Assembly (NCBI RefSeq): GCF_014650595.1
Contig: NZ_BMVG01000031.1
Coordinates: 18,160 to 82,159, forward strand
Source of the DNA: Streptomyces alanosinicus
Lineage (GTDB): Bacteria > Actinomycetota > Actinomycetes > Streptomycetales > Streptomycetaceae
Length of the DNA stretch: 64,000 bases
Direction of reading: 5' to 3'
A program made the position numbers and the translations under genes. Positions 8,423 through 17,715 of the stretch are shown here, in pieces. Numbering within the stretch: the first letter of the stretch is position 1; each line of letters begins with the position of its first letter. The notes below the pieces were generated by a model. The model was not told the DNA's origin and did no database searches. It worked only from the letters and a program-made list of their open reading frames with translations.

Positions 8423-9923
8423 CCACCGCCGCCCCAATCAACTCCGGCGCCGCACCGCCCGCTCAGCACCGCTGAGCAGGAATTCGCTACGCGGGCTGGT
8501 CCTAGGTCCGATGCTGGCGACGGGTGTCTCGGCGGGCGGTGCCTGGGCAGTGCACAACGCGGCGTTCGCCCCCCTCGCCGTGGCCGTGCCCGTCGCTGGT
8601 GCCGCCTGGATCGGGTTCACCTGGTTCGGGGTTCGTCGCGCGGATGCCACATTCGAGGGCGCTGACGCGCACCTGGAGAGCCTGGTCACCGGCGTCGAGG
8701 AGCTGCGTGCCGCGATCAGCGGGGCACTGGAGCGGGTAGAGGGTGGAGCCCTCAGCAGTCCGTCGGCGGTCCCACCGGAGTTCATCGGGTCGCTCAGCGC
8801 CGACCCCGCGCTGGCCGTGGAGCAGCTGCTGTTCCACGCCCGTGCCGAGGTGGAACAGGCTATCGACCGTGCAGGGCAGCTCCATCAGCGAAGCGCGCTC
8901 GGCGAGCGCGCGCAGACAGATTTGTTGCGGACCATCGCCCAGCGGCAGAACGCGCTGGTGGGCCGAGCTCTGGCAGCCCTCGACAAGGCGGAGAACAGGG
9001 TTGAGGACCCTGACATCCTCAATGACTTCTTCGGCATCGACCATCTGGTGACCCAGCTGCGGCGGTTCACGGAGAACATCGCGGTACTGGGCGGGCAGAG
9101 TCTGGCTGGCCGTCCCCGTGATCCTCTGCCGGTGTCCACCGCGCTGCGCCAGGCCGTCGAGGAGATCGAACGGTACGACCGGGTGGGGGTCGGCCTGGCC
9201 CCGGACAGGCTGTCCTTCCCTGGACACGTGGGTCCCAGCGTGGTCCACCTGCTGGCCGAGTTGCTGGAGAACGCCACCCAGTTTTCCGATTCCCGGACGA
9301 AGGTGCAGCTGACCGCGACGGTGGAGCAAGGCGGCCTGGTGATTGCGGTCCGCGACCAGGGCATGTCCATGACTCCCGCGCTGGTGTGCCAGCTGAACGA
9401 GCAGTTGGCCGCGCCGCAGACCGTGGACGTCTATTCGCACCTGAAAGCGGGCCGCATCGGTTTGGTGGTCACCGGCCAGCTTGCCCAGCGCTGCGGCATC
9501 CGGGTCCAGTTGCAGGCGAACACCGACGGCCCCGGGGTGACCGCCTTCGCGCTCATCCCCAACGCGGTCCTCATGACCTCGCCCGTGGCCACGGTCCACA
9601 GCGTGCCCGCGTCGCCGGCAGAGCCAGTGCAATACCAGGTGCTCCCCGAGCTCTCGGTCCACCAAGGCCGTTCTGGCCTGTCCCAGCCTTCGGGCGCTGT
9701 GCACCCGATAGCGACGGAAGCACCTGCCGTGCGCCAACATGCCACCGAAGCCCCGACCGAGGGGCGAGCTCCCCTGCCCCGCCGCCCTGCCACGCCCGCC
9801 GCTGGCCAGACCTCTGCTCCACCCCAGTCTGCGCCGGCGAGCAAAGGCCCCACGCCCGGCCTCATGGCGCAGTACCGCGCGGGTGCCCACCACGCGGCGG
9901 GCCATCGCTCGGCCGGCGAGTGA
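8415..9923 (+). CDS. cvnA: Conservon sensor-kinase-like ATPase (CvnA-type)
   Basis: 502 residues from ATG 8415, preceded by GAGGAA. The N-terminus has one or two hydrophobic segments (LVLGPMLATGV and PLAVAVPVAGAAWIGFTW), then a helical region and a GHKL ATPase domain with N box LAELLENATQFS, VIAVRDQGM and GRIGLVVTGQLA. The Pro/Ala-rich C-terminal tail is typical. In Streptomyces conservons this protein sits at the membrane with CvnB, CvnC and the GTPase CvnD in a complex compared with GPCR/G-protein signalling. All four genes follow here in the standard order. Confidence 0.9.
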   Translation: MSDHRRPNQLRRRTARSAPLSRNSLRGLVLGPMLATGVSAGGAWAVHNAAFAPLAVAVPVAGAAWIGFTWFGVRRADATFEGADAHLESLVTGVEELRAAISGALERVEGGALSSPSAVPPEFIGSLSADPALAVEQLLFHARAEVEQAIDRAGQLHQRSALGERAQTDLLRTIAQRQNALVGRALAALDKAENRVEDPDILNDFFGIDHLVTQLRRFTENIAVLGGQSLAGRPRDPLPVSTALRQAVEEIERYDRVGVGLAPDRLSFPGHVGPSVVHLLAELLENATQFSDSRTKVQLTATVEQGGLVIAVRDQGMSMTPALVCQLNEQLAAPQTVDVYSHLKAGRIGLVVTGQLAQRCGIRVQLQANTDGPGVTAFALIPNAVLMTSPVATVHSVPASPAEPVQYQVLPELSVHQGRSGLSQPSGAVHPIATEAPAVRQHATEAPTEGRAPLPRRPATPAAGQTSAPPQSAPASKGPTPGLMAQYRAGAHHAAGHRSAGE

Positions 9924-9955
9924 CGCCCCCTTTTCCCCTTCCCTGGAGAATTTTC

Positions 9956-10414
9956 ATGTCACAGCACACCACCTCGTTGAGCGCCCTGGGTCAGATGCTG
10001 GCGGACTTCGTCGACCGCGTCCCCGGAGTCGCCGCGTCTGTCCTCGTCACGTCCGACGGCCTGGTCAACGAATACGCCGGGCTCTCGGAAACGGACGCGG
10101 ACACGCTTGCTGCGGGAGTCAGCGGGCTCGCGTCCCTGTCGAGCGGAGTGTTCGTGGACGCGCCGGGCCAGGTGCAGCAGACCGCCATCGAACACGACTC
10201 CGGCACGCTGTTCATCATGCGGGCGGACGGCCCGAAGCAGGTCCCCAACATGGTCGGTGCGCTGCTGGCCGTGCTCACCAGCTCGACGGCCGACGTGGGC
10301 GTTGTCGGATACGAGATGCACCAGTGGATCGACAGGATGCGCGAGCACTTGCTCAACCCTGTCCGCAGCGCATCGCTCAACCCTGCCCCCAGCGCACCGC
10401 AGCTGGTCCAGTGA
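9956..10414 (+). CDS. cvnB: Roadblock/LC7 protein (CvnB-type)
   Basis: 152 residues with LGQMLADFVDRVPGVAASVL and a following VTSDGL segment, the roadblock/LC7 fold seen in CvnB and MglB, which act as regulators or GTPase-activating partners of small GTPases. ATG 9956 follows CTGGAGAA. A short repeat near the C-terminus (SLNPAPSAP after RSASLNP) lies outside the fold. It is followed at once by the DUF742 gene. Confidence 0.9.
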   Translation: MSQHTTSLSALGQMLADFVDRVPGVAASVLVTSDGLVNEYAGLSETDADTLAAGVSGLASLSSGVFVDAPGQVQQTAIEHDSGTLFIMRADGPKQVPNMVGALLAVLTSSTADVGVVGYEMHQWIDRMREHLLNPVRSASLNPAPSAPQLVQ

Positions 10415-10415
10415 C

Positions 10416-10781
10416 GTGGTCGGCCCCTATAGCGACGCTGTCATCGGGGCGGGAGGTGCACGGCTTCGCCCTTACGCGCTTACGGGCGGACGCACCCGCT
10501 CTGACTACCCGCTGCAGCTGGACACGCTGCTGGCTGCTCACCCCGTTCCCGCGGACATCGATCTCGGCCCGGAGGGCGAGCGGATCCGCCTGCTGTGCGC
10601 GACTCCCCAGCCCGTCGCCGAACTCGCGTTCCACCTGGGGCAGCCCGTTCAGGTGGCCAAGATCCTCGCCTCCGACCTGCTCCACGTCCAAGCCCTGGTC
10701 ATCGCCGAACACCACGACGCCAGCCATCGTCCCGACCGAGAACTCCTGGAGGCTGTCCTTGTCGGCCTACACAACCTGTGA
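10416..10781 (+). CDS. cvnC: DUF742 protein (CvnC-type)
   Basis: 121 residues. GGARLRPYALTGGRTR followed by a winged-helix-like body (LCATPQPVAELAFHLGQPVQ, then LASDL) is the DUF742 pattern. The GTG at 10416 begins one base after the CvnB stop. The 3' end overlaps the GTPase gene by 23 bp. Known only as a component of conservon complexes. Confidence 0.88.
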   Translation: MVGPYSDAVIGAGGARLRPYALTGGRTRSDYPLQLDTLLAAHPVPADIDLGPEGERIRLLCATPQPVAELAFHLGQPVQVAKILASDLLHVQALVIAEHHDASHRPDRELLEAVLVGLHNL

Positions 10782-11370
10782 GGCTGCTCCCCCGCGCCTG
10801 CGGAAGATCAAGATTGTTATCGCCGGGGGCTTCGGCACGGGCAAGACGACCCTGGTCGGCGCAGTCAGCGAGGTCCGGCCGCTCCTCACGGAAGCGGCGA
10901 TGACCCAGGCCAGCGAGGGCGTCGACGCCTTGGTGGGCGTGGAGTCCAAGAAGACAACCACCGTGGCCATGGACTTCGGGAGGATCACCCTCCACCCGGA
11001 AATCATTCTGATGCTGTTCGGCACTCCAGGGCAGGACCGCTTCAACAACATCTGGGACGACCTCTCCCGTGGCGCAGCCGGCGCGGTGGTGCTGGTCGAC
11101 ACCCGTCGCCTGGAAGACGCCTTCGACGCTGTGGCCTACTTCGAGGCACAGCAACTGCCCTTCCTCATCGCGGTGAACCAGTTCGACCGAGCTCCGCGCT
11201 ACCTGCTGGACGAGGTCCGCGAAGCCCTGCGACTTGACGCCAGCGTTCCGGTCGTCGCGTGTGACGCCCGCGACCGCCGGTCCGTCCTCGAGGTCCTCAA
11301 AGACGTCGTTCGCCATGCCCTGTACCGCCTGCCCGCGTCCCCGCACACCGTCCTCGGAGCCCGCACATGA
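10759..11370 (+). CDS. cvnD: Small GTPase, ATP/GTP-binding protein (CvnD-type)
   Basis: 203 residues. P-loop GGFGTGKTT, switch region FGTPGQDRF and NQFD in place of NKxD, as in the CvnD/MglA-like GTPases. I chose TTG 10759 because GGAGG (10748-10752) lies six bases upstream; the resulting start MSAYTTCEAAP resembles the short N-termini of other CvnD proteins. It overlaps cvnC by 23 bp and its TGA overlaps the next ATG. Confidence 0.88.
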   Translation: MSAYTTCEAAPPRLRKIKIVIAGGFGTGKTTLVGAVSEVRPLLTEAAMTQASEGVDALVGVESKKTTTVAMDFGRITLHPEIILMLFGTPGQDRFNNIWDDLSRGAAGAVVLVDTRRLEDAFDAVAYFEAQQLPFLIAVNQFDRAPRYLLDEVREALRLDASVPVVACDARDRRSVLEVLKDVVRHALYRLPASPHTVLGART

Positions 11371-11906
11371 TCCCTGCCCCCCGAACCCCTGCCGCTGAAG
11401 CCCGCTTTCAGCTGCTACAGCATCTCGGCCTGGACCGCATAGACCCGCAGCTGGATGAGCTGGCAACCGCGCTGGCGGCCGAGGCCGGCGCTCCGTACGC
11501 CATCGTCAACGCGTTCAACCCGGTCACCGGCCGACAGGAATTCGTCGGCCTCTCCGCCCACCCGGGCGGCGATCTTCCGCAGGTGGAGCGGTCGATGGCC
11601 CCCGACTGGGGGTACTGCCCCGAAGTTGCCCACCGCACCAAGGCCCTCGTCCTGCCGAATGTCTGTGCCAAGCCCCGCTTCGCGGTGAACCCAGTCGTAG
11701 ACCAACTCGGCATCCGCACCTACGCCGGAGCTCCCCTCATCCACGACCCCGACGGAACCGGCGGCGACGTCTTCGGGACCGTGTGCTTCATCGGGCTCGA
11801 GGCGATGGACCAGTCCACCGGCCAGGCATCCCTCGCCCTGATCAAGCAGTACCGCGACCGCGTTCTGCAACTCGTCTACGACGGTGCCGGCATCCGTCTT
11901 TCGTAG
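11367..11906 (+). CDS. GAF-domain protein of the conservon operon
   Basis: 179 residues beginning ATGA-overlapped with cvnD. The sequence LDRIDPQLDELATALAAEAG, then APYAIVNAFN and YCPEVAHRTKALVLPNV matches GAF sensor domains found singly beside Streptomyces signalling genes. No output domain is attached, so it may feed a small-molecule signal to the conservon complex. Many conservons are followed instead by a cytochrome P450. Confidence 0.8.
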   Translation: MIPAPRTPAAEARFQLLQHLGLDRIDPQLDELATALAAEAGAPYAIVNAFNPVTGRQEFVGLSAHPGGDLPQVERSMAPDWGYCPEVAHRTKALVLPNVCAKPRFAVNPVVDQLGIRTYAGAPLIHDPDGTGGDVFGTVCFIGLEAMDQSTGQASLALIKQYRDRVLQLVYDGAGIRLS

Positions 11907-11960
11907 TCACCGCTTCGCCGACGACACCCGACCCTGGGTGTCCCAATGGAGGGGAATCCC

Positions 11961-13208
11961 GTGTCCGAGTCGTTCCTGACCGAGAGCCACCGGCAGCTCC
12001 GTCACGAAGTACGCGCGTTCGCCGAGACCGTCGTCGCGCCACGCGTCGCGGACATGGAAGCCAGCCACCGCATCGAGCACGAGCTGGCAGGTCAGATCGC
12101 CCGGCGCGGCTGGGTCGGCGCCACGATCGGAACGGAGTACGGCGGGATGGCAGTCGGTCACCTCGCCAAGACCCTCATCATCGCGGAACTCTCCCGCATC
12201 AGCGCCTCGATGGGCGCGATGGTGCAGGCCTCCCAGCTCGGCACAGCCAAGATCATGCACTTCGGGACCGACGAGCAGAAGGCCACCTGGCTGCCCCGGA
12301 TCGCCGCCGGAACGTGCCTGCCCACGATCGCGGTCACCGAGGAAGTCTCCGGCAGCCACGTACTCGGCATGCAGATGACCGCCGAACGTGACGGCGACGA
12401 CTACCTCCTCAACGGCGCCAAGGTCTACGTCGGCAACTCCCACATCGGCCACCTTCACGGCGTCGTCGCCCGCACCGGCACCGGTTCCCGAGGGCTGACC
12501 GCCTTCCTCGTCGAATCCGGCAGGCCCGGCCTGACCGTCTCACCACACCAGGACACCCTCGGCCTGCACGGGTTCTCCTTCGGAGAGCTGATCTTCGACA
12601 ACTGCCGCATTCCCGCCACCAACCGGCTCGGCGCCGAGGGCGACGGCAAAGACGTCGCCTACTCCTCGAGCATCCTGTACGGCCGCCCCAACCTCACGGC
12701 CGTGGCCCTCGGTCTACACGAGGCCATCTTGGAGACCACCACGGCGTTCTGCCGCGAGCGCATCCGCTACGGCAAGCCTCTGCACGCCCTGCCGACGGTC
12801 CAACGCAAGATCGGCCAGATCCAATCGCGGCTGATGACGGCCCGGCTCACCGCCTACCACGCGGCCAGCCTCCTTGATGGCGTTCTGCACAACGGCACCG
12901 AGTTGCGGGACGACCCCCCGTCCTGCGACGCCGAGCTGATGAACGCCAAGTTCGTCAATGTGGAGTTCCTCCTGGACTCCGCCCGCACTGCTATGGAAAT
13001 CCACGCAGCCGCAGGCCTGCAGACCGACCGCCCCATGGAGCGCTATCTGCGCGACGCGCACCACATCTACGCGCCCGCCGGCACCTCCGACATCCAACTG
13101 CTGCGACTGGCCGAGACAGCCCTGGGCACCTCCAAGGGCCAGTACTCCCACCGCTTCGCCGGACCGGAGCACGCCACCCGCCACGCCACAACGGCCATTC
13201 CCGCCTAA
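11961..13208 (+). CDS. Acyl-CoA dehydrogenase family protein
   Basis: 415 residues from GTG 11961, chosen because GGAGGG (11948-11953) lies seven bases upstream; ATG 11946 has no such site. The flavoprotein landmarks are present: AVTEEVSGSHVLGMQMTAE, YLLNGAKVYVGN, CRERIRYGKPLHALPTVQRK and a C-terminal helical domain ending in the APAGTSDIQLLRL region. In FAD-dependent acyl-CoA dehydrogenases a glutamate near this last region is the catalytic base; the substrate is not predictable. It is 54 bp downstream of the GAF gene. Confidence 0.85.
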   Translation: MSESFLTESHRQLRHEVRAFAETVVAPRVADMEASHRIEHELAGQIARRGWVGATIGTEYGGMAVGHLAKTLIIAELSRISASMGAMVQASQLGTAKIMHFGTDEQKATWLPRIAAGTCLPTIAVTEEVSGSHVLGMQMTAERDGDDYLLNGAKVYVGNSHIGHLHGVVARTGTGSRGLTAFLVESGRPGLTVSPHQDTLGLHGFSFGELIFDNCRIPATNRLGAEGDGKDVAYSSSILYGRPNLTAVALGLHEAILETTTAFCRERIRYGKPLHALPTVQRKIGQIQSRLMTARLTAYHAASLLDGVLHNGTELRDDPPSCDAELMNAKFVNVEFLLDSARTAMEIHAAAGLQTDRPMERYLRDAHHIYAPAGTSDIQLLRLAETALGTSKGQYSHRFAGPEHATRHATTAIPA

Positions 13209-13264
13209 ACCGGGCGCCGAACGCGCAGGCCGCTCCACCTCCCCCTTCCTTGGAGATTCCCCCG

Positions 13265-13438
13265 ATGCCCACGCACACCGCCACCCCCAGCTGTTCCGTC
13301 AGCCTGTTCAACGAGCGGGTCCAGGTCGACTGCCACAACACCGTACGGAGCTACTCCTGCGTACCGGCCGCTGTGGGAGTCGCCCCGTATGAGAAGACCT
13401 CCACGGTGTACTCCAAAGCCGCGAGGAGGCCGAGTTGA
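13265..13438 (+). CDS. Small hypothetical protein
   Basis: 57 residues starting MPTHTATPSCSVSLFNER, with a GGAG ribosome site. Three cysteines, no signal peptide, no recognised domain. Its TGA overlaps the TTG of the next gene, which argues for a translated, coupled gene. Confidence 0.5.
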   Translation: MPTHTATPSCSVSLFNERVQVDCHNTVRSYSCVPAAVGVAPYEKTSTVYSKAARRPS

Positions 13439-13869
13439 GCACCCGTCTGTCCCGCAGTGTGCGCCCGGACTCGGAGCTTGCGGACCTGCTGCTTCTGCAC
13501 TGCGCAGGGATCCTGCCCGTCGGCCCCGGCTTCGAGGTCGTCCTCATCGACGAGGACTTGGCCCACCAGGCCGTCGCTCTGCTCGATCGGATGGAGCTGT
13601 CCGTCGACCCGGTCGGCGCGGTCAGCGCCGTCGAGGGCCGATGGGCGTTCTTCGTCCCCGAGGAATCGGACATCCCCGTGTGGCCGGCCCGCACCCAGTA
13701 CTTCAGTTGTGGCACCACCCTCCCGCTCCCGCCAATCCCCGGCACCACCCCGGCGCTCATCAATTCCACGCGATGGATCCGCTGGCAGCCCTTCGGTCGC
13801 GTCATCACTGCCCCGCTGCTCCTCCAGCTCGCTGTGAACGCCGTAGCCCCGCGCGCCCTCGCGTCCTGA
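13435..13869 (+). CDS. Hypothetical protein
   Basis: 144 residues from a TTG start with a strong GAGGAGG site at 13422-13428 and overlap with the previous stop. The middle (AVEGRWAFFVPEESDIPVWP, then ARTQYFSCGTTLPLPP) resembles small uncharacterised Streptomyces proteins that I associate with an N-terminal primase-polymerase-like fold; this is only a resemblance. No catalytic residues can be named. It belongs to the + strand run leading to the HAD fusion gene. Confidence 0.55.
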   Translation: MSTRLSRSVRPDSELADLLLLHCAGILPVGPGFEVVLIDEDLAHQAVALLDRMELSVDPVGAVSAVEGRWAFFVPEESDIPVWPARTQYFSCGTTLPLPPIPGTTPALINSTRWIRWQPFGRVITAPLLLQLAVNAVAPRALAS

Positions 13870-13885
13870 ACCCCGGAGACCTCCC

Positions 13886-15328
13886 GTGAGACCCCTCGCT
13901 CTCCCACCCGCCGCGGCCCCGGCTGCCGTGAGCGCTCTTATTGCGCCCGGGAACCAGCTCTACGTCGCTCCCTTCGCGGACGAAGGTCCGTGCGACGTCA
14001 CCGTGCTCTTCGACGACAGCGGCCACGTCGCGTACGCCGACGAGCAGCCCGAGGACCGCGACATCGACGGCGTCCTGTGGGAGCGGTGGGGCGGAACGCC
14101 ATCCGGCCCCAGGCAGTGGGCCCTGCACCACCCGGCGCGGCAGCGTGAGGTCATGGACCAAAGGCCGCTGTGCGCCGTCTGCAGCGCTGAGCCGGACTGC
14201 AACGAGCACGGGGTGCTATGGCTGCTCAACGCGGACGCCGCCTTGCAGAAGTCGCTGACCTTCCCCCGGGATATCGTCACCGCGACGCCGGCCGTGTGCC
14301 TCAAGGACGCCCGCCGCGCCCTGCGCGCCTGCCACGTTCTGCAGCAGGGATTCATCGCGCTGCGCGTGCGCGAGGCCGAACTTGTCGGGGTCCGCGGCAC
14401 CGTCTACTCGCCAACGAATCCGCCACAGGTCGACCAGGACGTGCGGTTCGACGACGACGCCATCCATCGCGTCATCGCCCGTCAGCTTCTGCGGGAGCTG
14501 CGCGGCGCCGTCCTTGACAAAGTCACCCTGGCCGACTGCACCTTGCGGCACCGCAGGAGCTCGGCGGAGCCGACGGCAGCCGCCGCGAGCGTGACAACGA
14601 TGACACGCACTGGGCCTGCGACAAGCCCGCGTCCCGCACGGAAGATCGCGCTGTTCGATCTAGACGACACCCTCACCGACCACACGGCCGCGTTCGCCCG
14701 CTGGGCCGCCGAGTACTCCCGGAGCACGGGCATCCCTCTGCCCTGGCTCCTGGAGGCGGAGCAGCGGCACGCCGGGGCACGGCATCACTTCTTCGAAGAG
14801 ATCAAAAGCGACTTCGGGATCCGTACGTCCATCGCCACCCTGCACGCCGAGTACCGGCGCCGGTCCGCCGATCTCGTTCCGCACCGCCCGGAGGTCTGCA
14901 CCGCCCTGGAGGAGCTGGTGGACGATGGGTGGGCGCTGGGTGTGGTGACCAACGGATCGCCGGACGCGCAGCGCATCAAGCTCGACATGGCCCGGCTCAC
15001 GCCGTACTTCGACTCCGTCGTCGTCTCCGGCGAGTACGGCGTACGCAAACCGGACCCGGCCTTGTTCCGTGTGGCGCTGGACGAACTCCATGCCGACGAA
15101 AGCACCTGGGCGGCCATGGTCGGTGACCGCCTGGACACGGACATCCAGGGAGGTGTGCGGGCGGGGCTGCACACCGTGTGGATCGCGGCGGGGCGCACTC
15201 ACTGTCCCGAAGGCTCCGTGCCCACCCTTGCCGTGGACACCACCGTCGAGGCCTGCGACTGGCTGCGGTCCCAACCCCAGGTCCCCACCGCCCTCGTCCC
15301 GACAGGTCCCACGGCGGTACGCCCATGA
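13886..15328 (+). CDS. Fusion of a Streptomyces hypothetical domain to a HAD-family phosphatase
   Basis: 480 residues in one uninterrupted frame from GTG 13886 (CCGGAGAC upstream). Residues 1-~240 are an uncharacterised domain with VAYADEQPEDRDIDGVLWE and a C-x-x-C site (LCAVCSAEPDCNEHG), possibly zinc-binding. Residues ~250-480 are a complete HAD hydrolase: KIALFDLDDTLTDH (motif I), GVVTNGS (II), YGVRKPDP (III) and VGDRLDTDIQGG (IV). An internal ATG near 14599 has no ribosome site, so I treat this as a true fusion. The substrate is unknown; HAD proteins of this type act on small phosphorylated molecules. Confidence 0.75.
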   Translation: MRPLALPPAAAPAAVSALIAPGNQLYVAPFADEGPCDVTVLFDDSGHVAYADEQPEDRDIDGVLWERWGGTPSGPRQWALHHPARQREVMDQRPLCAVCSAEPDCNEHGVLWLLNADAALQKSLTFPRDIVTATPAVCLKDARRALRACHVLQQGFIALRVREAELVGVRGTVYSPTNPPQVDQDVRFDDDAIHRVIARQLLRELRGAVLDKVTLADCTLRHRRSSAEPTAAAASVTTMTRTGPATSPRPARKIALFDLDDTLTDHTAAFARWAAEYSRSTGIPLPWLLEAEQRHAGARHHFFEEIKSDFGIRTSIATLHAEYRRRSADLVPHRPEVCTALEELVDDGWALGVVTNGSPDAQRIKLDMARLTPYFDSVVVSGEYGVRKPDPALFRVALDELHADESTWAAMVGDRLDTDIQGGVRAGLHTVWIAAGRTHCPEGSVPTLAVDTTVEACDWLRSQPQVPTALVPTGPTAVRP

Positions 15329-16233
15329 CCACCGGCAGACTCGTCTTCCCGCCGTGTGCACCGCAGTGCGCCATTCCCTCCCTGCCTCGCGTCCTGGTCG
15401 GCGCGCTGATGCGCCGCTACCGCACGCGCGCCGGGCTGAGCGACCAGCAGGCCGCGGACATCGTCAAGGCGTCGGCCAGCAGGATTCGCGCCCTGGAGCT
15501 GGCCCGGGCTCCGATGTCCGCCGCGATCGCGGGCGCCCTGCTGGGCGCCTACGGAGCACCCGACCGCGAGGTGCAGGAGGCACGTGCACTCCTGACACAT
15601 CCGGGCCATCAGCACCATCTCGACGGTTTCGCCCCGTCCGGAGCATGGGTGGACGCGCTCCAGGCCAGCGCCCGGGCCGCCCTCGTCTACAGCGCCGGTC
15701 CCCTCCCGGCGTCCCTCCTGCCTCTGCCGGACCCACCGGCCTCCGCCAACCCTGGCCGGCGACAGGCGTCCTCCCATGGGTGCCGGACGCTACTGCTGCT
15801 GCACCAGAGCGTGCTGGACCGGATACCCGACGGACTGTCCCTGCTCGTCCGCTTGGCCGAGAAGGGGGCGATCACCATGCGTCTCGTACCGGAATCACTG
15901 GCTGAACCCGTCGCGCTGCTCACCGAGTACACGTGCACGGCATGGGGCTGGGACGGAAGCAACACCCAGCGGCTGCGCCGTCAGGTCTACGTCACTCACC
16001 ATCCCCGCCAGGCGCAGAGCGGCGTAGACAACGGTCGGGCGGCGATAGGCCAGCGCCAGCTGCTGGAGGACGCCGTCCGCAGGGCGATGCCCTCCCAGTG
16101 GAGCCTGGCCCAGCTGCAACAAGCCGTTGTCCAGCAACAGTCATCCGCCGAGGCCGCCGGTAGCCGCGCCACCCGGCAGGCGGCCACGGTTCATGCCGCG
16201 ACACAGGACTCCGGGGCAAGGAGGCCGGCATGA
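15325..16233 (+). CDS. XRE-family-like regulator with C-terminal sensing region
   Basis: 302 residues; ATG overlaps the previous TGA. Residues ~25-80 contain MRRYRTRAGLSDQQAADIVK followed by SRIRALELARAPMS, an XRE helix-turn-helix. The long C-terminal part (HQSVLDRIPDGLSLLVRLAE and YTCTAWGWDG) looks like the DUF5753-type region paired with such HTHs in Streptomyces, often next to DUF397 or methyltransferase genes. It is immediately followed by a methyltransferase gene with ATGA overlap. Confidence 0.7.
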   Translation: MTTGRLVFPPCAPQCAIPSLPRVLVGALMRRYRTRAGLSDQQAADIVKASASRIRALELARAPMSAAIAGALLGAYGAPDREVQEARALLTHPGHQHHLDGFAPSGAWVDALQASARAALVYSAGPLPASLLPLPDPPASANPGRRQASSHGCRTLLLLHQSVLDRIPDGLSLLVRLAEKGAITMRLVPESLAEPVALLTEYTCTAWGWDGSNTQRLRRQVYVTHHPRQAQSGVDNGRAAIGQRQLLEDAVRRAMPSQWSLAQLQQAVVQQQSSAEAAGSRATRQAATVHAATQDSGARRPA

Positions 16234-17114
16234 ACCCCCGCGTACCCGCTGTCTCGGCGGCCCGGATCCACACTGCTCTCCTGGGCGGCGCCGTCTTCGC
16301 GGTGGACCGCAACGTGGCCGCCCAGGTAGCCAGAGCAGTCACCTGGTGGCCGCAGGCCGCTCGCACTCTGCATCAGCACGGACGACGCACGGCGGCCCAC
16401 CTCGTCGCGCGAGGCTTCGACCAGATTCTCGACCTGGGCTGCGGCCTGCCCTCCCCCACTGGCCCGCAAGTCCACGAGATCGCCGCCGCTCGGCACCCGG
16501 GCCCGGCCGGCGCCCGCACGGTCTACGTCGACCGCGACCTCCACGCGCACGCTGCCCGCCGCATCGGGCTGGTCTGCCGGCCCGGCTCGGACAGCTCGGA
16601 CGCGGTCCTCGCCGATATCACCGCAACCGAGGCGCTGCTGGCCCATCCCGCGGTTCAAGGGCTCGACTGGCGGCGCCCCATCGCTGTCCTCCTGCACGAC
16701 GTACTGCCATGGCTGCCCAACGACGCGGCCAGCCACCTGATGGCCGTACTCCGGCACGGGCTCCCGCCCGGCAGCGTCATCTCCTCCACCCACCTCCTCT
16801 CCACGCCTCACCCCTACGCCACCGCCCCGCTGGTACTGCACCACCGGAAGGCGGGGATCGGGCTGTGGCCCCGGCACATGCCGGACGTCACCGCACTGAC
16901 CGGCACGTGGCCCACCTACATCCACTCCGGCCCCGGGCGGCTGCCGGTGTGCGCGCTCCTCACCCGCGCTCCCGGCCCCGGCCGATTCACACGTCCTGCC
17001 TTCTGGTCCGCCCCCACCACCAGCGGCAGCGCACGCCACCCCAGTCAGACCTCGTCTCATCGTTCTTCGCCCGCCGCCGACGCAGTGAAGGTGACCCATG
17101 GCATCGCCTGCTGA
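16230..17114 (+). CDS. SAM-dependent methyltransferase, SAV2177 / Methyltransf_19 family
   Basis: 294 residues. FDQILDLGCGLPS is the SAM-binding motif I, YVDRDLHAHA motif II and PIAVLLHDVLPWL the later core strand. This pattern is that of the SAV2177 family, widespread in Streptomyces and of unknown substrate. The last ~30 residues are low-complexity and overlap the next gene by 17 bp. It is coupled to the upstream regulator by ATGA. Confidence 0.8.
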   Translation: MNPRVPAVSAARIHTALLGGAVFAVDRNVAAQVARAVTWWPQAARTLHQHGRRTAAHLVARGFDQILDLGCGLPSPTGPQVHEIAAARHPGPAGARTVYVDRDLHAHAARRIGLVCRPGSDSSDAVLADITATEALLAHPAVQGLDWRRPIAVLLHDVLPWLPNDAASHLMAVLRHGLPPGSVISSTHLLSTPHPYATAPLVLHHRKAGIGLWPRHMPDVTALTGTWPTYIHSGPGRLPVCALLTRAPGPGRFTRPAFWSAPTTSGSARHPSQTSSHRSSPAADAVKVTHGIAC

Positions 17115-17694
17115 CACAACACCGCAAACAGCTGACCGCCCCTTCGTCTTGCCGACCATCACAACGAAGGCGAAGCGTGCCGACGAGGTACGCGTCCTGC
17201 GCCCGTCCGTCTCCTATCTGCCGGCACGGCCCAGCGCCTTGCACACGAGCAGCAGACCGCCTCTGCACACCGCCGGAGGATTTCTACGCGAGGAGGCGAA
17301 CACCGCCCAGTTGCTCGCCCTGCGTGAGGCATTCCTCAACCGCGCCGTGCAGCGCCTCGCTGCAACTGGTACACCCGTGCGGGTCGGCCGGTACACCCTG
17401 GTCAAGCCGGGCCAGGATCCCGCCGGCCGACTGGCCGAGACCCAAGCCGTGGTCCACCGCCTCAGCTGGCAGGCCCCCATCACGACGTACGACAGCACCG
17501 GCATGGCCGACCCCGCGATCCGCCCGCAGATGGCCCGGCTGTACGCGGCGATCTGCCGCGGCGAGATCCACGGCATCGTCGCGGTGTCCCGGGTCGATAT
17601 CAGCACCTTTCCATGTGTCTATGCCGACACCCTCACCGCAATCCAGGCGCGCGGAGGCTTCCTCGCCCTGGTCCGGAATGAGATCGCCATCTGA
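17098..17694 (+). CDS. Hypothetical protein, weakly recombinase-like C-terminus
   Basis: 198 residues with GAAGGTGA before the ATG. The C-terminal half (IRPQMARLYAAICRGEIHGI then VAVSRVDIS) has the cadence of the N-terminal domain of serine recombinases (RPQ..RL...RG.IDGVV). No catalytic serine in a Y-x-R-x-S context can be seen, so it is probably not an active recombinase. Confidence 0.55.
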   Translation: MASPADTTPQTADRPFVLPTITTKAKRADEVRVLRPSVSYLPARPSALHTSSRPPLHTAGGFLREEANTAQLLALREAFLNRAVQRLAATGTPVRVGRYTLVKPGQDPAGRLAETQAVVHRLSWQAPITTYDSTGMADPAIRPQMARLYAAICRGEIHGIVAVSRVDISTFPCVYADTLTAIQARGGFLALVRNEIAI

Positions 17695-17715
17695 CACCGC
17701 CCTCGGGGGCTCCTC

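Noticed and set aside
9739..10758. N-terminal extension of the CvnD frame over cvnB and cvnC
   Set aside because: Out-of-frame reading of those genes; the CvnD family starts close to the P-loop and TTG 10759 has a GGAGG site.
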